DNA of 64,000 bases. Origin: Affinibrenneria salicis. Lineage in GTDB: Bacteria > Pseudomonadota > Gammaproteobacteria > Enterobacterales > Enterobacteriaceae. The translations under genes and the position numbers were made by a program. Position 1 is the stretch's first letter; every line of letters starts with the position of its first letter. The stretch is taken from the NCBI RefSeq assembly GCF_008710095.1, contig NZ_VYKJ01000011.1, forward strand, positions 1 to 64,000. The letters are read 5' to 3'. The notes under the pieces were generated by a model. The model searched no databases and was not told the DNA's origin. It saw nothing but the letters and a program-made list of their open reading frames with translations. Shown in pieces: positions 36,235-46,357 of the stretch.

Positions 36235-37036
36235 TCGCCGCGCCGATAATAAAGCTCGGCCAGTGCGGCCGCTCCTGCCAGATAGCCAGGTTGACCAGCA
36301 ACGCGGCCGGAACATGGAAATTATTCATGATCCCCAGCGTGCCGGCATCAACCTGCGTCGCGCCGTAATTCCACATAAAATAGCCCAGGCCCGAAGCGGC
36401 GACGCCCAGCCAGACCAGTACTCCCCATTGCAGCGTGGTGGTCGGCAGCTTGCCGGCGTCGCCGAACAGCAGCCAGGCGATAACGGAGACCGCCAGCGCG
36501 CCGAGATAAAACCAGGAGAAGGCGCAGTGCTGCGGCATCGGATGAATCTCCATCAGCCGCTTATAGCCGACCTGCCCCACGGCAAAGAAGATATTGGCCG
36601 CCTGTACCAGCAGCAGCCCCCACAGGAAATGCGTGCTGACCTCGTCATAGCGAATGACCGCCGCGCCCAGCACGGCCAGAAAGGCGCTGCACAGGTAGCC
36701 CCAGCGCAGACGCTCGCGGCGCAGCAGATCGTAAATCAGCGTCACATAGATCGGCGTCATCACCGTAAAGAGCAGAAACTCAGGTACGGTAAGGTACAGG
36801 TAGGCTTGAAAAACAAACAGATACATGATGCCCAACTGGCAGGCGCCGACGCACAAATACAGAAACAGCGTGCGCGGCGCATAACCGCGCCAGCGCAGGA
36901 AAGGCAGAAACACCAGCGCAGCCAGACCGACCCGCATCAATACGGAGAACCAGCTATCCACCTGGCCGGCCAGATACTCGCCGATCAGACTAAAAGAGAA
37001 GGCCCACAGAATAGTGGTAATAATCAGTAACGGCAC
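36137..37036 (-). CDS. yigM: EamA-family transporter (YigM type, biotin import)
   Basis: The 299-residue protein has about ten hydrophobic helices arranged as two EamA repeats (for example [22 protein letters not shown] at the N terminus) and ends in a basic tail. E. coli YigM, also 299 residues and also convergent with metR, is a biotin importer; that function is inferred from position, length and family. The last 98 bp lie opposite the metR 3' end, and both reading frames remain open there. Confidence 0.85.
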   Translation of the reverse strand: MPLLIITTILWAFSFSLIGEYLAGQVDSWFSVLMRVGLAALVFLPFLRWRGYAPRTLFLYLCVGACQLGIMYLFVFQAYLYLTVPEFLLFTVMTPIYVTLIYDLLRRERLRWGYLCSAFLAVLGAAVIRYDEVSTHFLWGLLLVQAANIFFAVGQVGYKRLMEIHPMPQHCAFSWFYLGALAVSVIAWLLFGDAGKLPTTTLQWGVLVWLGVAASGLGYFMWNYGATQVDAGTLGIMNNFHVPAALLVNLAIWQERPHWPSFIIGAAIILSSLWVHRHWVVARPARTADDRKRAGAPNE

Positions 37037-37124
37037 GGTAAACCCAGCCAGGTAGTCAAACGGATATTTATTGTACCCGACGGACGCCCGACATCCCGCG
37101 GTAAATAGGTTTACATGAGGGCAA

Positions 37125-37157
37125 ATAATGGCCGAATGAATCGCATCCGGCCATTAT
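37125..37157 (-). terminator. Hairpin terminator after pagP
   Basis: A 10 bp perfect stem (ATAATGGCCG arms, 13-base loop) lies 23 bp beyond the pagP stop and ends in TTATTTG on the minus strand. The U tract is modest. Confidence 0.6.
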
Positions 37158-37179
37158 GGCTTTATCAGCGATAACGCGC

Positions 37180-37782
37180 TTATATTTGCCATCTGAACCA
37201 GGCAAAGAACACATTACCGTTATTGTGGGTGCCAGGAATATAGGTCGCCTGGAAAGACAGCTGTTTATAACCGATTGACGCCAGCGGCAACAATACTGGA
37301 ATGGGAATATAGTTCCAGTTATCGCGCATGGTCATACCGGCGGTGAAGCCGAGCCCTAAACGGAAATCCTGATCGCGGGTCGGACGCCACGTTTTTTCAT
37401 AACCATAGCCGCCAATCGGCTCCCATTTATTGTGCGAGTCCTTAAAGGCCATAATATACAGACCGTGCCAGTCGCCATCCGCATCATAACGAGAAATACC
37501 GTAGCCGGCGCCCCACGGCCGCTCGTTATACTCATCAATCTTATCGTCGCTGTAAGTCCAGCGGTTATGCCAGGTGATGGCCGGAACGTAGATATCGTGG
37601 TTGTCCGATGAGTACCAGGTCTGGGAAAGATTGCTTTTAGCGCGCTGCCACCAGCTGTCGGAAGCTTGCGCCGGCGAAGTCGCCTCAATATTTGTTGTTG
37701 CGGCATCTGCAGCATAACTATTAAACGAAATCGACGCAGATAACATCACCGACAGCATCATAAATAGACGAATTGAACGCAT
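37180..37782 (-). CDS. pagP: Lipid A palmitoyltransferase PagP
   Basis: PagP is an outer-membrane beta-barrel that moves palmitate from phospholipid to lipid A and helps resist antimicrobial peptides. The 200-residue precursor has a signal peptide (about residues 1-24, ending SYAA). The amphipathic helix [17 protein letters not shown] is followed by eight strands. Catalytic residues His72 (ITWHNR), Asp115 and Ser116 (FKDSHNKW) are present, as is the C-terminal aromatic FAWFRWQI typical of outer-membrane proteins. In enterobacteria it is usually PhoPQ-controlled; no box was identified. Confidence 0.94.
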   Translation of the reverse strand: MRSIRLFMMLSVMLSASISFNSYAADAATTNIEATSPAQASDSWWQRAKSNLSQTWYSSDNHDIYVPAITWHNRWTYSDDKIDEYNERPWGAGYGISRYDADGDWHGLYIMAFKDSHNKWEPIGGYGYEKTWRPTRDQDFRLGLGFTAGMTMRDNWNYIPIPVLLPLASIGYKQLSFQATYIPGTHNNGNVFFAWFRWQI

Positions 37783-38407
37783 TAACAGACTCTCATAAAA
37801 ATGACAAAGGCGGCTATTCCATACCCTGAATAATTTCGGTTGCGGGACACAGTATTGCTGCGATTCACCGGCCGCTTAAATCACTAAGCGACCGGCAAGA
37901 GCGACAAACCAACGCACCTGCAGCCTGAAAAATAAAGGAGGTAACCGTGCAATGGAATAACGCAACGTATTTCATCGCGACGGCAATATACGCTAAATAC
38001 TTCGGGCTGCAGGACAAAACGTTATCGCTTTGAACAATGCAACGCGTTGGCCCTTGATGGGCGAAGCGCATCAATGCGCCTGTAACGCGGCAAGCGAAGG
38101 TCCAATTCGTCGGGCGAATTTGACCCGCCAGCGGCTGACCTTCGGTGAGAAACAGGATGTCTCTCAAGTCCCGATGCGCTTACACAGGTAAGTGACCCGG
38201 GTGACCGAACGCAGCCAACGCGCCTGAAACCTGAAGTATGACGAGTATAACCTTAAGTTTTAGCCGAAAGATTTATTCACGCCAGTAAATGGCGCGGCTC
38301 AGGGAAAGAAATAATCATATCCGGGAACGTAAAGCAATGCGACACAGACCGAAAACCACCGTAACGGGCGAATTCAGCCGGATTATTCGCGACGCGCGCC
38401 GTCCGGC
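37783..38407. other. pagP-cysE intergenic region
   Basis: These 625 bp lack a gene I can support. A 100-codon minus-strand frame (37865-38167) has no recognised domain or good ribosome site. The stretch holds a probable dispersed repeat at about 38165-38250, described separately. Confidence 0.5.
38165..38250. repeat. Probable dispersed intergenic repeat
   Basis: The segment containing GATGCGCTTACACAGGTAAG, GAACGCAGCCAACGCGCC and CCTGAAGTATGACGAGTATA resembles a non-coding family I recall from Pectobacterium and Dickeya genomes. A related short piece, CAACTCGAATTATTTAGGCT, occurs at about 39378 between cysE and gpsA. Only these two partial matches are in the window, so the assignment rests largely on recall. 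Confidence 0.4.
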
Positions 38408-39229
38408 TTAGATCCCGTCGCCGTACTCAAAGCCGCGGCTGACGCCGTTGAAGTACTGATCCATATCCAGCGAGGGTTTATCCGACCCGGGCCGGCCGAC
38501 GATACGCGCCGGCACCCCGGCGGCTGTGGTATGTGCGGGAACGGGCTGCAGCACCACCGAACCGGCGCCGATCTTCGCACCGCGCCCCACTTCGATATTG
38601 CCGAGGATTTTAGCGCCGGCGCCAATCATGACGCCTTCGCGAATCTTCGGATGACGGTCGCCGCTGGTTTTACCGGTACCGCCCAGCGTGACCGACTGCA
38701 GGATGGAGACATCATTTTCCACCACCGCCGTTTCGCCGATCACGATGCCCGTGGCGTGGTCGAGCATAATACCGCAGCCAATCTTCGCCGCCGGATGGAT
38801 ATCCACGCCGAACGATACCGAGATCTGGTTCTGGAAATAAACCGCCAGCGCTTTGCGCCCTTCCATCCACAGCCAGTGACCAATGCGATAGGCCTGCAGA
38901 GCATGAAAACCTTTCAGGTAGAGCAGCGGCGTAGAATAGCGGTCCACAGCCGGATCGCGCAGGCAGACGGCCTGGATATCGCGCGCGGCGGAGATAATCA
39001 TTTGCGGATCGGCGTGATAAGCCTCTTCCACGACTTCACGGATAGCGATCGCCGGCATGATGGTATTAGCCAGCTTATTGGCCAGCATATAACTTAAAGC
39101 GCTTCTCAGATTTTCGTGCTTCAACAGCGTCGCGTGAAAAAAGCTGGCCAGCATTGGTTCATCGTCAGCCAATGCGCGCGCTTCCGCTTTAATGTTGCTC
39201 CAGACCTGTGCCAGCTCTTCTGCAGACAT
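38408..39229 (-). CDS. cysE: Serine O-acetyltransferase
   Basis: CysE acetylates serine to O-acetylserine, the first step of cysteine synthesis, and is feedback-inhibited by cysteine. The ATG at 39229 (MSAEELAQVW) gives 273 residues, the E. coli length. The N-terminal helical domain is followed by the left-handed beta-helix of hexapeptide repeats (IHPAAKIGCGIMLDHATGIVIGETAVVENDV and on). The catalytic Asp/His lie in LDHATG and DRHPKI. The C-terminal tail that binds CysK ends in Ile (EYGDGI). It follows gpsA after 185 bp. Confidence 0.96.
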   Translation of the reverse strand: MSAEELAQVWSNIKAEARALADDEPMLASFFHATLLKHENLRSALSYMLANKLANTIMPAIAIREVVEEAYHADPQMIISAARDIQAVCLRDPAVDRYSTPLLYLKGFHALQAYRIGHWLWMEGRKALAVYFQNQISVSFGVDIHPAAKIGCGIMLDHATGIVIGETAVVENDVSILQSVTLGGTGKTSGDRHPKIREGVMIGAGAKILGNIEVGRGAKIGAGSVVLQPVPAHTTAAGVPARIVGRPGSDKPSLDMDQYFNGVSRGFEYGDGI

Positions 39230-39414
39230 CGCTTTTGCTCTCCGGGTTACTCTCATTCCAGTCCTGCCAGTCCCGCCATCCCAAAAAATAATCAGCCTCC
39301 CCGTCGGTTTTATCCGGCAGAGAGCATTCCGTCATCTGCCCTATACCCGTCATCCGGCCCGTCGCGTTGAACGCCGTCCTCAACTCGAATTATTTAGGCT
39401 ATAGAGTAATAAAA

Positions 39415-40434
39415 TTACGTGCGGCTGCTTTCGTCTTTGCTCGTGCGCCCGAGCAGGCTCAGCGCGGCTTCCCGGGCATCTTTACCGCAGTACAACACCT
39501 GCCATAGCTGTTCCGTAATCGGCATTTCAACGCCGCAACGTTTCGCCAGCGCCATCACTTCTCGCGTATTGCGATAACCTTCGACGACCTGACCGATCTG
39601 CGCCTGCGCGCTGTCTACATCCATGCCCTGCCCCAGCATCATGCCGAAGCGCCGGTTGCGCGACTGATTATCGGTACAGGTTAATACCAGATCGCCCAAC
39701 CCGGCCATCCCCATGAAGGTAGAGGGATCCGCGCCCAGCGCGGTGCCTAAGCGACTCATTTCCGCCAGACCGCGGGTGATCAACGCCGTACGGGCGTTGG
39801 CGCCGAAGCCAATGCCGTCGGACATGCCGGCGCCGATGGCGATCACGTTTTTCACCGCGCCGCCCAACTGCACGCCGATAAAATCAGGATTACTATATAC
39901 CCGAAAGCTCTTGCCACAATGCAGTAAACGCTGCAGGTCTTCGGCGAATGACCGATCGGTTGCCGCCAGCGCGATCGCCGTCGGCAAGCCGGCTGCCAGC
40001 TCCCTGGCAAAGGTCGGTCCGGAGATCACCGCCAGCGGAATCTGCTCGCCCAGCGCCTCGCGCGCCACGTCCTGCAGCAGTCGCCCCGTTTCCGCTTCCA
40101 GCCCTTTGGTCGCCCAGACAATGCGCGCATCGGCGCGCAGATGCGGCTTCACCTGGCGCAGCACGTCGCCAAAGACGTGGCTCGGCACCACAATCAGCAC
40201 ATTACGGCTGGCCGCCAGCGCGCTCGCCAGGTCCGGCTCCATCTGGAGCGAATCCGGGAAAGGCACATCGGGCAAAAACGCCTGGTTGCAGCGCGCGGCC
40301 TGCAGCGCCGCAACGTGGCGGGCATCGTGCCCCCATAGCACCACGCGATGCCCGTTGCGGGCCAGAGTAATGGCCAGCGCGGTGCCGTACGAACCGGCAC
40401 CGATGACCGTCATGGAAGCTTCAGCGGTATTCAT
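39415..40434 (-). CDS. gpsA: Glycerol-3-phosphate dehydrogenase [NAD(P)+]
   Basis: GpsA reduces dihydroxyacetone phosphate to sn-glycerol-3-phosphate for phospholipid synthesis. The 339-residue protein (E. coli 339) has the nucleotide loop [18 protein letters not shown] near residue 12, the catalytic Lys in [15 protein letters not shown] near 190, and the substrate loop [18 protein letters not shown]. Its start overlaps the secB stop by one base, so the two are coupled. Confidence 0.96.
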   Translation of the reverse strand: MNTAEASMTVIGAGSYGTALAITLARNGHRVVLWGHDARHVAALQAARCNQAFLPDVPFPDSLQMEPDLASALAASRNVLIVVPSHVFGDVLRQVKPHLRADARIVWATKGLEAETGRLLQDVAREALGEQIPLAVISGPTFARELAAGLPTAIALAATDRSFAEDLQRLLHCGKSFRVYSNPDFIGVQLGGAVKNVIAIGAGMSDGIGFGANARTALITRGLAEMSRLGTALGADPSTFMGMAGLGDLVLTCTDNQSRNRRFGMMLGQGMDVDSAQAQIGQVVEGYRNTREVMALAKRCGVEMPITEQLWQVLYCGKDAREAALSLLGRTSKDESSRT

Positions 40435-40907
40435 CAGGCATCCTGCGTTTTTTCCGCAGCGCCTTCGCCTTCCGCCTGCTGCTGCAGATAGTTCATGAAC
40501 AGCGCGTCGAAGTTAACCGGCGCCAGGTTCAGCTGCGGGAAGGTGCCGCGGGAAACCAGGCTGGTGATGCACTCGCGCGCATACGGGAACAGAATATTTG
40601 GACAGTATGCGCCCAGGCAATGCGCCAGCTGAGTGCCGTCGATGCCGGCCACGCTGAAGATGCCGCCCTGCTGCACTTCGCACAGGAACGCGGTGCTTTC
40701 GCCCAGCGAAGCGGTAACGGTAACGCGCAGCACCACTTCATACACATCGTCAGCCAGCTGGCTGGAAGCGGTGTCCAGATCCAGTTTTACTTCAGGCTGC
40801 CATTCCTGCTGGAAAACCTGCGGCGCGTTCGGCGCTTCGAAAGAGATATCTTTGGTGTAGATACGCTGGATCTGAAAAGTCATTTCTGTGCTGTTTTGTT
40901 CTGACAT
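40434..40907 (-). CDS. secB: Protein-export chaperone SecB
   Basis: SecB keeps precursor proteins unfolded and delivers them to SecA. The 157-residue protein (E. coli 155) begins [29 protein letters not shown], has the conserved [16 protein letters not shown] block and the acidic/Gly C-terminal segment. In E. coli grxC lies between yibN and secB; here only a 252 bp gap is found. Confidence 0.96.
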   Translation of the reverse strand: MSEQNSTEMTFQIQRIYTKDISFEAPNAPQVFQQEWQPEVKLDLDTASSQLADDVYEVVLRVTVTASLGESTAFLCEVQQGGIFSVAGIDGTQLAHCLGAYCPNILFPYARECITSLVSRGTFPQLNLAPVNFDALFMNYLQQQAEGEGAAEKTQDA

Positions 40908-41159
40908 GTTAAATCATACCTTTATTAGTTAAATTCCCTGTCGATCCCGGCCATTAAGCCAGTAGCCCGCTGACCGGCAGAGCCATTTTAGCAATGAACG
41001 CCATTATCGCGCTCATAAAAGGCCTGAATCAGGCCGCTAAACCACCCGGCTTCACCGGCCGGATGGGATAATGACGCGGCGTCGCCTGCGGATACGCGCC
41101 GTCTTTACTCTGGCGATATGGCTCGCCGCTCAGACGTTAGCGCAACCGCGTCAACAAGA

Positions 41160-41603
41160 TTATTTGCCGCGAACCAGCGGCAGATTCTCGCCGCTCCAGC
41201 CCGCCAGACCTTCTTTCAGCACCACCACCTGCTCAAAGCCGGCTTTTAACAGGTTTTCCGCCGATTCACGCGAAGCGGTGCCGTTGGCGCAGGTGACGAT
41301 CACCGGCTGCGCTTTATGCTTATCCAGATCGCCCAGGCTGCCATTTTTAATGTCATTCGGCAGCAGATTAAACGCATTGGCGATATGCCCGCGGCGGAAA
41401 TCATCGCGCGAACGCAAATCCACCACCACCGCATCTTCCTTGTTGATCAGACGAATCGCCTCGCTGCGCGCGACGTCTTTTACGCGGGAAAACTTACTTT
41501 TGACTGTCATGACAATCACGGCAACCAGCAGAGCGACCCAGGCCATACTCAGGTAAGGGTGTCTGCTAATGAACGGCATAATCTCTTGCATGGGGTATAA
41601 CAA
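41160..41603 (-). CDS. yibN: Rhodanese-domain membrane protein YibN
   Basis: The 147-residue protein has an N-terminal membrane anchor ([20 protein letters not shown], about residues 15-34) and one rhodanese domain with the catalytic Cys loop [12 protein letters not shown] (about 102-113). The motif [19 protein letters not shown] is the CH2A-type substrate region. Rhodaneses transfer sulfane sulfur; the cellular role of YibN is still unclear. It lies upstream of secB on the same strand as in E. coli, but without grxC between. Confidence 0.92.
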   Translation of the reverse strand: MLYPMQEIMPFISRHPYLSMAWVALLVAVIVMTVKSKFSRVKDVARSEAIRLINKEDAVVVDLRSRDDFRRGHIANAFNLLPNDIKNGSLGDLDKHKAQPVIVTCANGTASRESAENLLKAGFEQVVVLKEGLAGWSGENLPLVRGK

Positions 41604-41890
41604 CTCCCGAAGTCAGTTAAAGGACATAAATTCAAGGTTTCTGAGTATACCTGCGCGTTGCGGCAATTACAGCCAGTAAGCCAACATCACGGACAGAAAC
41701 TGCGGAACGCGCCATAAAAAACCAGCGCCGTACGGTAAAAGGCGCGACGATTTTATAGGCGAAGCCGCGCCGTTTATCTATTCTCTAAGCCATCCCTCTG
41801 AAAAACGGCGGATGTCTGTCACGGATGGTAATAGAAATCCTGTTGCCGACAACTGGTAAGCGGCTGTTCATCGTGGAATAATCCATCGTT

Positions 41891-43180
41891 ATGAGTAAAA
41901 AAGCGTTCTCTGCACAATCAGCGCAGCCCCACGGCCGTTATGGCGCGCGGCGGCGGCTCTCCCGGTGTCTCAGCGTTTGTTGCGCTGGCGTTTTGCTATT
42001 GCCCGTCGCCGGGCATGCGGCGGATAACCAGCAACAGTTGAAAACCCTGCAGCAGGATATTGCGGAGAAAGAGCAAAGCGTACGGCAGCAGCAAAAACAG
42101 CGCGGCGATCTGTTGCTGCAGTTGAAAAAACAGGAACAGGAGGTGGCCCGGGCCGGTCGCCTGTTGCATGAGTCCCGCGCCGTCCTCGAGGCGCTGAGCA
42201 AAGATCTCAGCGGCCTGAGCGCCTCCATCGCCCGGCTGCAATCCCGCCAGCAGCAACAGCAAACGCTGCTCGCCCGCCAGCTCGACGCCGCGTTCCGTCA
42301 GGGCCAGCACAGCGCCCTGCAGCTAATATTCAGCGGCGAAGAAAGCCAGCGCAGCGAGCGCATCCTGGCCTATTTCGGCTACCTGAACGAATCGCGCCAG
42401 AAATCGATCGCCGAACTGGCGCAAACGCGTACGGAACTGGCGTCGCAGCGCCAGCAACTACAGCAGAAACAACAGCAGCAAAAAAACCAGCTCGGCGAGC
42501 AGCAAAAACAACAGCAGGCGCTGGAGCAGGCGCGCAGCGAACGGCAAAAAACGCTGGGCGCGCTGGAGAACTCGCTGGCTAAAGATCGGCAGCAGTTGAG
42601 CGAACTGCGGGAAAACGAGTCTCGCCTGCGCGAACAAATCGCCCGCGCCGAGCGGGAAGCGCGGGCGAAAGCGGAACGCGAGGCGCGCGAAGCGGCAAAG
42701 ATCCGGGCCAAAGAGCAGCAGGCAAAACGCAGCGGCTCCAGCTATCAGCCCAGTGAAAGCGAACGCTCACTAATGTCGCGTACCGGCGGTCTCGGCCGGC
42801 CTGGCGGGCAGGCCTTCTGGCCGGTGCGCGGCCAGGTCGCGCACCGGTTTGGCGAGCCGCTGCAGGGTGAGCTACGCTGGAAAGGTATGGTCATTAACGC
42901 GCAGGAAGGGGCGGAAGTGAAAGCGATCGCCGACGGCAGCGTGATTATGGCCGACTGGCTGCAGGGCTACGGGCTGGTGGTGGTGGTCGCGCACGGCAAA
43001 GGCGACATGAGCCTTTATGGCTATAACCAGAGTGCGCTGGTGTCCGTAGGCGCGCAGGTGCGGGCGGGGCAGCCAATCGCCCTGGTCGGCACCAGCGGCG
43101 GTCAGAGCGAACCCTCGCTTTATTTCGAAATTCGCCGCCAGGGGCAGGCGGTTAATCCTCAACCATGGCTGGGAAGATAG
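41891..43180 (+). CDS. envC: Murein hydrolase activator EnvC
   Basis: EnvC is a periplasmic divisome protein that activates the amidases AmiA and AmiB during septum splitting under FtsEX control. The 429-residue protein has a signal peptide (about residues 22-44, ending GHAADN), a long coiled coil rich in Gln/Glu/Arg (about 45-280) and a C-terminal LytM domain (about 310-425). The LytM domain lacks the full set of zinc ligands, as in the family, so it regulates rather than cuts. It overlaps yibQ by 16 bp. Confidence 0.95.
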   Translation: MSKKAFSAQSAQPHGRYGARRRLSRCLSVCCAGVLLLPVAGHAADNQQQLKTLQQDIAEKEQSVRQQQKQRGDLLLQLKKQEQEVARAGRLLHESRAVLEALSKDLSGLSASIARLQSRQQQQQTLLARQLDAAFRQGQHSALQLIFSGEESQRSERILAYFGYLNESRQKSIAELAQTRTELASQRQQLQQKQQQQKNQLGEQQKQQQALEQARSERQKTLGALENSLAKDRQQLSELRENESRLREQIARAEREARAKAEREAREAAKIRAKEQQAKRSGSSYQPSESERSLMSRTGGLGRPGGQAFWPVRGQVAHRFGEPLQGELRWKGMVINAQEGAEVKAIADGSVIMADWLQGYGLVVVVAHGKGDMSLYGYNQSALVSVGAQVRAGQPIALVGTSGGQSEPSLYFEIRRQGQAVNPQPWLGR

Positions 43181-44109
43181 TTTTGTCTCATATCACCACC
43201 CGATTGAATGTACTGTGCGCCCTGATGCTGGTCAGCACGCCGCTGCTGGCGGGCAAACTGTCGATCGTCATCGATGACTTCGGCTATCGTCCCCATAATG
43301 AAGACCAGGTGCTGGCGATGCCAACGGCGGTTTCGGTGGCAATCCTGCCGAACGCCCCGCACGCGCGGGAAATAGCGACCAAAGCCCACCGCCAGGGCCG
43401 CGAGATATTGATCCATCTGCCGATGGCGCCGCTCAGCAAACAGCCGCTGGAGCGCGATACGCTGCGCCCGGATATGAGCAGCGAAGAGATTCAGCGCATT
43501 ATTCAGCAGGCGGTGAATAATGTGCCCTGGGCCGCGGGCATGAATAATCACATGGGCAGCGCCATGACCTCCAGCCTGGCGGGGATGCAAAAAGTGATGC
43601 AGGCGCTGAACGGCTATCAGCTCTATTTTCTCGACAGCATGACGATCGGCAGCAGTCAGGCCGCGCGCGCCGCCGCCGGCACCGGGGTCAAAGTCATCAA
43701 ACGCAGAGTCTTTCTCGACGACAGCCAGAATGAGAACGACATCCGCAATCAGTTTAACCGCGCCGTCCAGTTGGCGCGCCGCAACGGCTCCGCTATCGCC
43801 ATCGGTCACCCGCATCCGACCACCATCCGCGTCCTGCAACAGATGCTGCCGACGCTGGACGCCGATATCGTGCTGGTGCGCCCCAGCCAGTTGCTCAACG
43901 AGCCCGCGCAGTACAGCGATATCGCCCCGCCGCCGGACGCCCGACCGGTTAAACCGATCAATCCGTTCCGCGGCGTAGCGCAGTGCCGGATTAAACTGCC
44001 GACGGCGCCGGCGACGGAAAATAAATTTATCGCGTTAATCGGCGACGCCGTTAAAGAGAGCGCGGTCGTCGCCTACATTAAGCGGCGCTGGCATACCTGG
44101 CTGGACTAA
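43165..44109 (+). CDS. yibQ: Divergent polysaccharide deacetylase family protein YibQ
   Basis: The 314-residue protein has a signal peptide (about residues 10-29, ending TPLLAG) followed by a divergent NodB-like deacetylase domain with IVIDDFGYRP (Asp-Asp), ILIHLPMAPL, NNHMGSAMT and AIAIGHPHPTTI. The substrate is unknown; family placement suggests periplasmic carbohydrate deacetylation. It overlaps envC and is its usual partner. kbl/tdh, found near here in E. coli, are absent before hldD. Confidence 0.9.
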   Translation: MAGKIVLSHITTRLNVLCALMLVSTPLLAGKLSIVIDDFGYRPHNEDQVLAMPTAVSVAILPNAPHAREIATKAHRQGREILIHLPMAPLSKQPLERDTLRPDMSSEEIQRIIQQAVNNVPWAAGMNNHMGSAMTSSLAGMQKVMQALNGYQLYFLDSMTIGSSQAARAAAGTGVKVIKRRVFLDDSQNENDIRNQFNRAVQLARRNGSAIAIGHPHPTTIRVLQQMLPTLDADIVLVRPSQLLNEPAQYSDIAPPPDARPVKPINPFRGVAQCRIKLPTAPATENKFIALIGDAVKESAVVAYIKRRWHTWLD

Positions 44110-44343
44110 GCCGGCGCCCGCAGGATTCCGCCGACAGGCAATCGCGCCGCCCGCGGCACGGCCAGAGCGCAAAAGGCGACCGGGATCGCCGCCGCCCTCA
44201 CGATAATAAATGCGAGTCGCCTCCACAGAACCTAGGGTTTCGCCAAACGCCGTGCTGCCTGTGACGGAATGAAATGCTATGATAGCGTCAGAACAATGCG
44301 TGGAGCGTGGTGCTTCACCGGCAAGTTTAACAAGGTAGCTCCC

Positions 44344-45276
44344 ATGATTATCGTCACTGGCGGCGCCGGTTTTATCGGCAGCAATATTGTAAAATCTCTG
44401 AATGACATCGGCTATCGCGACATCCTGGTGGTCGACAACCTGAAAGACGGCACAAAATTCGTCAATCTGGTGGATCTTGATATCACCGATTACATGGATA
44501 AAGAAGATTTCATCGCCAGTATCGTTGCGGGCGACGATCTGGGCGATATCGACGCCGTCTTCCATCAGGGCGCCTGCTCTTCCACCACCGTGTGGGACGG
44601 CAAGTATATGATGGACAACAACTATCAGTATTCCAAAGAGCTGCTGCACTATTGCCTTGACCGCAGCATTCCGTTTCTTTACGCCTCTTCGGCCGCCACC
44701 TACGGCGGGCGTAACGACCATTTTGTGGAAGAACGCCAGTACGAACAGCCGTTAAACGTATACGGTTACTCAAAATTCCTGTTCGATCAGTATGTGCGTG
44801 AAATTTTACCGCAGGCCGACTCGCAGATTTGCGGTTTCCGCTACTTTAACGTCTACGGGCCGCGCGAAGGACACAAAGGCAGCATGGCCAGCGTGGCTTT
44901 CCACCTCAACAACCAGATTAAACAGGGCGAAAACGCCAGACTGTTTAGCGGCAGCGAAAACTTCAAGCGCGATTTCGTCTATGTCGGCGATGTGGCGGCG
45001 GTTAACCTGTGGTTCTGGCAGAATGGCGGCTCGGGTATTTTCAACTGCGGCACGGGCCGCGCGGAATCGTTCCAGGCCGTCGCCGATGCGGTGCTGGATT
45101 TCCATAAAACCGGCAGCGTGGAATATATTCCTTTCCCGGAAAATCTGAAGGGGCGCTATCAAGCCTATACACAGGCCGATCTCGGCAAACTGCGCGCGGC
45201 CGGTTATGACAAGCCGTTCAAAACGGTGGCCGAAGGGGTAAGCGATTACATGGCCTGGCTGAATCGTCCGCAATAA
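44344..45276 (+). CDS. hldD: ADP-L-glycero-D-manno-heptose-6-epimerase
   Basis: HldD epimerises ADP-D,D-heptose to ADP-L,D-heptose, the donor for inner-core heptose. The ATG at 44344 ([16 protein letters not shown]) gives 310 residues, matching E. coli; the upstream 25 codons are non-homologous leader. The NADP-binding GGAGFIGS loop (6-13), SSAATYGG and the YGYSKF catalytic Tyr-Lys pair are present. It heads the hldD-waaF-waaC cluster. A TATGAT at 44278-44283 is a possible -10 element. Confidence 0.97.
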   Translation: MIIVTGGAGFIGSNIVKSLNDIGYRDILVVDNLKDGTKFVNLVDLDITDYMDKEDFIASIVAGDDLGDIDAVFHQGACSSTTVWDGKYMMDNNYQYSKELLHYCLDRSIPFLYASSAATYGGRNDHFVEERQYEQPLNVYGYSKFLFDQYVREILPQADSQICGFRYFNVYGPREGHKGSMASVAFHLNNQIKQGENARLFSGSENFKRDFVYVGDVAAVNLWFWQNGGSGIFNCGTGRAESFQAVADAVLDFHKTGSVEYIPFPENLKGRYQAYTQADLGKLRAAGYDKPFKTVAEGVSDYMAWLNRPQ

Positions 45277-45301
45277 ACGCGGCTGACGCAAGGATTCGGT
45301 C

Positions 45302-46357
45302 ATGAAAATACTGGTCATCGGGCCTTCCTGGGTAGGCGACATGATGATGTCGCACAGCCTGTATCGTACGCTGAAAGCGGAATACCCACAGGCCGCCATT
45401 GACGTGATGGCGCCCGCCTGGTGTCGCCCGTTGCTGGCGCGCATGCCGGAAGTCAATGAAGCGCTGGCCATGCCGCTCGGCCACGGCGCGCTGGAATTGG
45501 GCGAGCGGCGTCGTCTCGGCGTCGCTCTGCGCGACAACCATTACGATCGCGCGCTGACGCTGCCCAACTCTTTTAAATCCGCGCTGGTCCCGTTCTTCGC
45601 CCGCGTGCCGGTGCGCACCGGCTGGCGCGGCGAAATGCGCTATGGTCTGCTCAACGACCTGCGAACGCTGGATAAGGCCGCTTTCCCTCTGATGGTCGAA
45701 CGCTACGTCGCGTTGGCCTACGATCGCGGCCGCATTCCGCGCGCGGCCGATTTGCCGCAGCCGTTGCTCTGGCCCCAGCTGCGGGTGGAAGCCGAAGAGA
45801 TCGCCAGCGCGCTGGCGACGTTTGACCTGTCTGACGATCGGCCGATGATTGGCTTCTGCCCGGGCGCGGAGTTCGGCCCGGCGAAGCGCTGGCCGCATTA
45901 TCACTATGCCGCGCTGGCCGACCAACTGATTGCCCGCGGTTACCGCGTCCTGCTGTTCGGTTCCGCCAGCGATCGCCAGGCGGGCGACGACATCCGCCAG
46001 GCGCTGCCGTCGACCGCCCGGCCCGACTGCATTAACCTGACCGGCCAGACCTCGCTGGATCAGGCGGTGGTGGTGCTCGCCGCCTGCCGGGCGGTGGTCA
46101 GCAACGACTCGGGCCTGATGCACGTCGCCGCCGCGCTCAACCGGCCGCTGGTGGCGCTGTACGGCCCCAGCAGCCCGGATTTCACGCCGCCGCTGTCCCA
46201 TCAGGCGCAGGTGATCAGGCTGATCAGCGGCTACCACCGGGTGCGCAAAGGCGATGCGGAGCAGGGTTATCATCAGAGCCTGATCGATATTCAGCCCGAC
46301 GCGGTGCTTAGCGCGCTGATGCGCTACCTGCCTGCGCAGGGAGCGGAAACCGCATGA
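45302..46357 (+). CDS. waaF: ADP-heptose:LPS heptosyltransferase II
   Basis: WaaF adds the second L,D-heptose of the LPS inner core at the cytoplasmic face of the inner membrane. The 351-residue GT9 protein (E. coli 348) begins MKILVIGPSWVGDMMMSHSLYRTL with the catalytic GD. The nucleotide-heptose site includes GAEFGPAKRWP and SNDSGLMHVAAALNRPLVALYGPSSP. It follows hldD by 25 bp and overlaps waaC by 4 bp (ATGA). Confidence 0.97.
   Translation: MKILVIGPSWVGDMMMSHSLYRTLKAEYPQAAIDVMAPAWCRPLLARMPEVNEALAMPLGHGALELGERRRLGVALRDNHYDRALTLPNSFKSALVPFFARVPVRTGWRGEMRYGLLNDLRTLDKAAFPLMVERYVALAYDRGRIPRAADLPQPLLWPQLRVEAEEIASALATFDLSDDRPMIGFCPGAEFGPAKRWPHYHYAALADQLIARGYRVLLFGSASDRQAGDDIRQALPSTARPDCINLTGQTSLDQAVVVLAACRAVVSNDSGLMHVAAALNRPLVALYGPSSPDFTPPLSHQAQVIRLISGYHRVRKGDAEQGYHQSLIDIQPDAVLSALMRYLPAQGAETA

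Noticed and set aside
37865..38167. 100-codon minus-strand frame between pagP and cysE
   Set aside because: It has no recognisable domain, no clear ribosome site and overlaps sequence that looks like an intergenic repeat.
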